A stretch of 11,091 nt of DNA from positions 1 through 11,091 of the forward strand of contig JAESTR010000030.1 in the NCBI GenBank assembly GCA_016763495.1. Reading direction: 5' to 3'. The notes under the pieces were generated by a model that was not told the DNA's origin, searched no databases, and saw only the letters and a program-made list of their open reading frames with translations. A program made the position numbers and the translations under genes. Numbering within the stretch: position 1 is the stretch's first letter; each line of letters starts with the position of its first letter. Below are positions 7,403 through 11,091 of this stretch, in pieces. The DNA is from Kordiimonadaceae bacterium. Lineage in GTDB: Bacteria > Pseudomonadota > Alphaproteobacteria > Sphingomonadales > Kordiimonadaceae.

Positions 7403-8283
7403 ATGTGTGATGAACTAACGGAAAAAGATAATGAACAATTCCTTTTTAAATGAAGGAAAAATAAACCGGCGCGTTTTTGGTAAAGTGGGCTCAGCAGCCC
7501 TATTAACAGCCATGTTACCTAAGGCAGCATTTGCGAATACCGTGACAGAAACAACCGTTGAAGTTACAACACCCGATGGTGTTTCTGATTGTTATTTCGT
7601 CCATCCCTCTCGTGGTAAACACCCTGGTGTTCTCATGTGGCCAGATATTATGGGGTTGCGGCCAGTCTATACAGCCGTGGCTAAACGATTGGCTGAAGCC
7701 GGTTATTCAGTTTTGCTGATAAATCCCTATTACCGGGATGCTAAAGCGCCGGTCGTGGGGCCGGATGCAAGTTTTGATGACGACATCATGGAATTCTTAT
7801 GGGGCATGCCGGGTAAGCTTACCCAGGATACCCGCACCTCTGATGCGAAGGCCAATGTCAATTTTCTTGATGACCAGGCCAGCGTCAACCTGGACCGCAA
7901 AATAGGCACAATGGGCTATTGTTGGGGCGGTGAACTTGTCATACTGACGGCAGCTGCCGTTCCAAATCGTGTTGGGGCTGTGGCCTCATTTCATGGGAGT
8001 AGAAGCATGGTTACAGATAGACCTGACAGCCCGCATCTTCTTATACCAAAAATTATCGGCACATGCGCTTCATGCCGTTGCTGAAAATGATGATCGAAGG
8101 TCGCCTGAAACCAAAAATATTATAAGAGCGGCTTATAAAGCCGCAGGTGTGCCTGCCGAAATTGAGGTTTATGAAGGCACCTTGCATGGCTGGTGCACAC
8201 CGGATTTTCATGGTTATCATGAAAAACAAGCGGCAAAAGCCTGGGCGCGTCTTTTGCATTTGTTTGAAGGCGCCTTAGCTTAA
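7403..8283 (+). pseudogene. Tat-exported dienelactone hydrolase, disrupted by two one-base insertions
   Basis: A member of the dienelactone hydrolase family (alpha/beta hydrolase fold). The catalytic triad can be seen: Cys in GYCWGG, Asp in AENDD and His in TLHGWC. The main frame opens at 7431 with MNNSFLNEGK and a twin-arginine signal NRRVFGK ending AAFA. A better start is the ATG at 7403 (AGGGA 9 bases before), giving MCDELTEKDNEQFL. I recall MCDE as a common opening of Tat-type members of this family. That frame joins the main one if one T is removed from the run at 7443-7447. At the other end the frame stops at 8084 soon after HLLIPK; removing one A from the run at 8048-8052 restores HALHAVAENDD and the rest to 8283. 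With both repairs the protein is 292 residues, the usual size. As read, Cys is separated from Asp and His, so it should be inactive. Either real decay or homopolymer sequencing errors. The substrate is unknown. Confidence 0.85.
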
Positions 8284-8371
8284 TCCGTTGCGGAAGGAAC
8301 TGATGGGGTGGTCTGCGATGCTGTCGAACACCCAAGCCTTGAAGAGCTACTATGTCCGCTTATAGCAAGAA

Positions 8372-8406
8372 AGCGACCGTTTCTGATAGGTGCCTCTACG
8401 GTCGCT
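8372..8406. other. Perfect 9-base stem-loop downstream of the hydrolase
   Basis: AGCGACCGT (8372-8380) and ACGGTCGCT (8398-8406) pair perfectly around a 17-base loop. No T-run follows on either strand, so it is not a standard terminator. It could be a dispersed repeat, a 3'-end stabiliser, or a binding site. Confidence 0.4.
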
Positions 8407-8530
8407 CATTACCCCCTACGCGGACGAGATAGATCGATGAAGTAGCACTCACTAGTCAGCAATTCCGACTCCACTTCAATTCCTTTTCGGCTATCTCAAC
8501 CATTGCGCGTTTAAAGCCTAATTAAATACC

Positions 8531-8560
8531 ATGACATATTTCCCTTATCTTACTGATACT
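8531..8560 (+). promoter_or_regulatory. Possible promoter of the RTX/VCBS gene
   Basis: ATGACA (8531-8536, five of six to the -35 consensus) and GATACT (8555-8560, four of six to the -10) are separated by 18 bases. They lie about 110 bases before the ATG at 8672. Plausible by spacing only. Confidence 0.3.
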
Positions 8561-8671
8561 AATGAAGTTAATCAATTTTTAACCTAAACCACGGATTGAA
8601 ATTCATATACACTTCGCCCCGCTGAGAAAATCTAATCTTAACACCAACAACACGAAAGGTAGGGTGACATC

Positions 8672-10117
8672 ATGCCAAGCGGGAATAATGGCAACGGTGG
8701 GGGCAACAGCGGCGGAAATGGGAATGGTCCAGGCGACAATGGCACGGACGACGACGACGTTATTGATGCAACAAGCAATAAAATTAACGGCGGCGATGGC
8801 GCCGACACAATAACCGGCACAAGTGATGCTGACCGAGTGAATGCAGGCGACGGCGATGACGTAATTACAGGCGGCGCCGGCGACGATACCATGTACGGCA
8901 ACGATGGTAACGATACAGCGATCTTTTCTGGCGATATACGGAACTATGTGTTCGCAGCAGGCAAGGGCAACAGCTTCATTGTAGACGGCGATGATGGCAC
9001 CGATACGCTGAAGCATATAGATACACTTATTTTTGACAATTACATCCTGAACATTGACGGCGCCAACAATGCCGCGTTGGTGAATGACCATGCGATGACG
9101 GTACCGGAAGACGGTGACAACAGCACAGACCTTCTTGCTGGCGCCTGGGATTATGAAGGTGATAGCCTGACAGTAACCAGTGTATCGGATGGCGTCCTTA
9201 ACGGCAGCACCCTAACTTTTGATGCCGCGGACAGCTTTGAGTACTTAGCGGAAGGCGAAACCGCAGAGGTTGTGGTTGCCTATACAGTAAGCGACGGCAC
9301 AGATGCATCAGACGGGACTGTAACAGTTACTGTTGAGGGTGCAAATGATGCGCCTGTCGCTAGCGGTGTGGGAAACACCGGTGAGGTGACTGAAGACAGT
9401 GAAACCGAGCAATCTGCAACTGGTACGGTTGAAGCGACAGATGTTGATACAAGCGACGAACTTGTTTGGAGCGGTGATGCGGTTGGTTCATATGGCTCGG
9501 TTACTGTAGATGACGACGGCAATTGGGAGTACACACTCGACAATGACAATGCCGCTGTTCAGGCATTGGATGCCAATTCTGACCCTCTGCAGGACATATT
9601 CACTCTAACAGTGAGTGATGGTTTATCAACAACAACTGAGGAAATCACTATATCCATCAACGGCGTTGACGAAGAAACAGTGCCGGAAATCTCCGAGGGC
9701 AATCTCGACGCACCCGGAACAGCCAACGGTTCGGTTGCTCAAGCGGGCTGGTACAATTCCGCTAATCCGGACCACAGTGATTATTGGTACGTGACTTTAG
9801 AAGCCGGCACGGTGGTTACAATTCAAGTGGACCGCATTGAAACGTCCCTTGATCCGGCTCTCTTCGTGTTCCAAGGCACCATCGATGATCCGCTCGCAAC
9901 ATTCGGCACGAACATCGATTTTGGGTCAGAGGCAGGATACATTGGCTTCGCGGACGACGAAATTTGGCGTAACGATGGTCCGTACGGCGATCCTCTATTC
10001 ACCTTTACAGTTCCTGAAACAGGTCAATATACATTCATCGTTACTAACTATCTAAGTGGTGGCGATCATGGCGGTGACTTTGAATTTGACTATGCTATTA
10101 GTGTTGATGTTGCTTAA
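8672..10117 (+). CDS. Acidic RTX/VCBS-repeat secreted protein with C-terminal PPC-like domain
   Basis: A 481-residue, strongly acidic protein that looks extracellular. Residues 1-24 are Gly/Asn-rich with no Sec signal. Residues about 26-84 hold calcium-binding RTX nonapeptides (GGDGADTIT, AGDGDDVIT, GGAGDDTMY, GNDGNDTAI). Residues about 137-226 form a cadherin-like/VCBS unit ending YTVSDGTDASDGTVTVTVEGAND. A second VCBS unit (about 227-335) contains GSVTVDDDGNWEYTLDN and ends in TLTVSDGLSTTTEEITISI. Residues about 341-481 resemble the pre-peptidase C-terminal (PPC/DVUA0089-type) beta-sandwich, with DYWYVTLEAGTVVTIQVD and FTVPETGQYTFIVTNY. No protease or other catalytic motif is visible. RTX proteins usually leave by type I secretion, but here the RTX block is at the N-terminus, opposite to the usual order, and no secretion genes are nearby. 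A surface adhesin or matrix protein is likely. It is short for a VCBS adhesin but has a start, a stop and a following hairpin, so it looks complete. Confidence 0.85.
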   Translation: MPSGNNGNGGGNSGGNGNGPGDNGTDDDDVIDATSNKINGGDGADTITGTSDADRVNAGDGDDVITGGAGDDTMYGNDGNDTAIFSGDIRNYVFAAGKGNSFIVDGDDGTDTLKHIDTLIFDNYILNIDGANNAALVNDHAMTVPEDGDNSTDLLAGAWDYEGDSLTVTSVSDGVLNGSTLTFDAADSFEYLAEGETAEVVVAYTVSDGTDASDGTVTVTVEGANDAPVASGVGNTGEVTEDSETEQSATGTVEATDVDTSDELVWSGDAVGSYGSVTVDDDGNWEYTLDNDNAAVQALDANSDPLQDIFTLTVSDGLSTTTEEITISINGVDEETVPEISEGNLDAPGTANGSVAQAGWYNSANPDHSDYWYVTLEAGTVVTIQVDRIETSLDPALFVFQGTIDDPLATFGTNIDFGSEAGYIGFADDEIWRNDGPYGDPLFTFTVPETGQYTFIVTNYLSGGDHGGDFEFDYAISVDVA

Positions 10118-10154
10118 CAACAGCCTGCTACAAGCCATAATGGTTCAACACCTC

Positions 10155-10182
10155 AGAAAGGGGCAAATCAGCGCCCCTTTCT
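10155..10182 (+). terminator. Terminator-like hairpin after the RTX/VCBS gene
   Basis: AGAAAGGGGC (10155-10164) and GCCCCTTTCT (10173-10182) form a perfect 10-base stem with an 8-base loop, 38 bases after the stop codon. The following bases (ATAATACATT) are AT-rich but not a clean T-run. It is the best terminator candidate in the window. Confidence 0.65.
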
Positions 10183-10410
10183 ATAATACATTGAACACAG
10201 CTTCCTTGAGGGATAGGGCAAATTCTTTTGTCAGCGCTTAATTACGCAGCCTACCAAAGGGCGCGCTTCATATTCCATATTTTTTGGAGTAGGATCGATG
10301 TGATTTCGGCTATTGATGGTACCGAAACCGACTAACGCCGGAAGCTGTTTAAAAAGGGTAAGGTACTAAATATTGGCTTCACCTGTAATTTTTTAGAAGC
10401 AACTCGACCT
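10183..10410 (+). other. Intergenic stretch before the membrane protein gene
   Basis: No gene recognised. A TTTCGG/CCGAAA inverted repeat (10304-10327, 12-base loop) is visible. No convincing promoter or ribosome binding site precedes the ATG at 10411. Confidence 0.35.
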
Positions 10411-10980
10411 ATGACATTAGAAGTTAGTCTATTATTTTTTCTCATCGTTGCCTGTGAAATTTTGTTCTGGGTCTTTCTGTTTTCAGGCCTTGCACTTCGA
10501 TATATTTTCAATCAACAACTCATTGGCGCGTATATTCTATATACCGTTCCCTTAATTGATCTATTTTTACTAGTCTTCTCCGCCGTGGATTTACATAAGG
10601 GCGCGAATGCGACTTTTGCCCACGGGTTAGCCGCCGCCTACATCGGACTTACAGTCGCTTTTGGTCTTGTGATAATAGACAGGGCGGACAAATGGTTTGC
10701 TTATAAATTCTCTGAAGGTACTAGGCTTCCAGAAGAGCCAACCGTTGGATGGCCAGCAGTGGTTTATGAGCTGAAGTTGTGGGGGCGCTGCATAGTAGCT
10801 GTTGTCATTACATATGGTTTGCTGAGTACAATGGTTGGATACGTCAATGAGCCGTCTAGAACGGAGGCGTTAAACATTTGGTTTAAAATACCATTTTTTA
10901 CGACTATATTCTGGTTTCTATTTGGTCCACTCTGGCGCATCATTTTTTTTAAGCGTGCAAACATACCGAGCAATGATTGA
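10411..10980 (+). CDS. Integral membrane protein of unknown function, about five helices
   Basis: A 189-residue hydrophobic protein with about five predicted membrane segments: residues 4-31, 36-59, 70-90, 125-146 and 157-178. The charged loop between helices three and four (DRADKWFAYKFSEGTRLPEEP) is probably cytoplasmic, as is the C-terminus (KRANIPSND). The text SAVDLHKGANATFAHGLAAAYIGL resembles a widely distributed bacterial membrane family that I remember as having a D.R.GA.A.FAHGLAA.Y.G signature, but I have no functional name for it. No ribosome binding site stands out before the ATG. The next in-frame Met is well inside the protein, so this start is accepted. It is not clearly linked to the genes upstream, being separated by a terminator-like hairpin. 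Confidence 0.75.
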   Translation: MTLEVSLLFFLIVACEILFWVFLFSGLALRYIFNQQLIGAYILYTVPLIDLFLLVFSAVDLHKGANATFAHGLAAAYIGLTVAFGLVIIDRADKWFAYKFSEGTRLPEEPTVGWPAVVYELKLWGRCIVAVVITYGLLSTMVGYVNEPSRTEALNIWFKIPFFTTIFWFLFGPLWRIIFFKRANIPSND

Positions 10981-11068
10981 CTTTCATCCGCCTCTCTATG
11001 GCTGATAGACCTATAACTGATTACAATTACGGTATCGTGGCGCATACGAATCCAACGATTCATGCAGC

Positions 11069-11087
11069 CCGTTCCGTGTCTGAACGG
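11069..11087. other. Short inverted repeat at the window end
   Basis: CCGTTC and GAACGG pair around a 7-base loop 90 bases downstream of the membrane protein stop. It may be a weak terminator or part of something cut off by the window edge. Confidence 0.25.
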
Positions 11088-11091
11088 ACCG

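Larger units (their letters stand above)
8284..8671 (+). other. Intergenic stretch before the RTX/VCBS gene
   Basis: No gene recognised. It contains the hairpin listed at 8372-8406 and a possible promoter at 8531-8560. The part 8351-8380, beginning TATGTCCGCTTATAGC and running into AAGCGACCG, resembles short dispersed intergenic sequences seen in other proteobacteria. I cannot confirm that without a search. Confidence 0.35.

Noticed and set aside
8740..8940. GGCGACGGCGAT-type DNA repeats as a CRISPR or satellite array
   Set aside because: They encode RTX nonapeptides in frame, vary at third positions, and have no spacer structure.
8603..9091. A 162-codon minus-strand frame opposite the RTX region, rich in Ala, Val and Ile
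   Set aside because: It is the antisense shadow of the repetitive GGC-GAC-type RTX codons; the plus-strand protein is clearly the real one.

Overview
The window looks like part of an alphaproteobacterial chromosome. GC content is moderate and protein export by the Tat pathway is prominent. A TonB-dependent outer-membrane receptor of siderophore-receptor type and a BetI-like TetR regulator are present. The gene styles (Tat dienelactone hydrolase beginning MCDE, RTX/VCBS secreted protein) recall marine or sphingomonad/kordiimonad-type bacteria. The genus assignment is a guess; no rRNA, tRNA or housekeeping marker is present.

Layout. (1) 8-2194, minus strand: an intact TonB-dependent receptor with a strong ribosome binding site. 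Its promoter region carries a TetR-type inverted repeat. (2) 2195-3025: about 830 bases without a convincing gene. This stretch holds the receptor promoter and a diverged second copy of that promoter/operator block about 271 bases further upstream. (3) 3043-5265, minus strand: a Tat-exported FAD amine oxidase of the spermidine-dehydrogenase type, broken by a one-base frameshift just after its signal peptide. Before it lies a short remnant of a class III aminotransferase. (4) 5266-5452: a divergent promoter region with a perfect 18-base palindrome. (5) 5453-6100, plus strand: the BetI-like TetR regulator. (6) 6468-8283, plus strand: a secreted PD40 beta-propeller protein, then a Tat-exported dienelactone hydrolase that appears to carry two one-base insertions. 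(7) 8672-10117, plus strand: an acidic RTX/VCBS secreted protein followed by a strong hairpin. (8) 10411-10980, plus strand: a conserved-looking integral membrane protein of unknown role.

How the parts may work together. The same palindrome type (TGAAT...ATTCA), next to the shared string ATATTGACAG, occurs in front of both the tetR gene and the receptor gene. The simplest reading is one small regulon: the TetR protein controls itself, the divergent aminotransferase/flavoprotein pair, and the receptor. With an amine-oxidising flavoprotein, an aminotransferase and a BetI-like sensor, the ligand may be a polyamine or quaternary amine, with the receptor importing it or a related compound. This is inference.

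Most notable is that the catabolic side looks damaged. The flavoprotein is frameshifted, the aminotransferase is mostly deleted, and the hydrolase reads correctly only if two single bases are removed. The receptor and regulator are intact. All three one-base events fall in runs of 4-5 identical bases, so a sequencing or assembly fault must be excluded before calling it genuine decay. The aminotransferase deletion cannot be explained that way.
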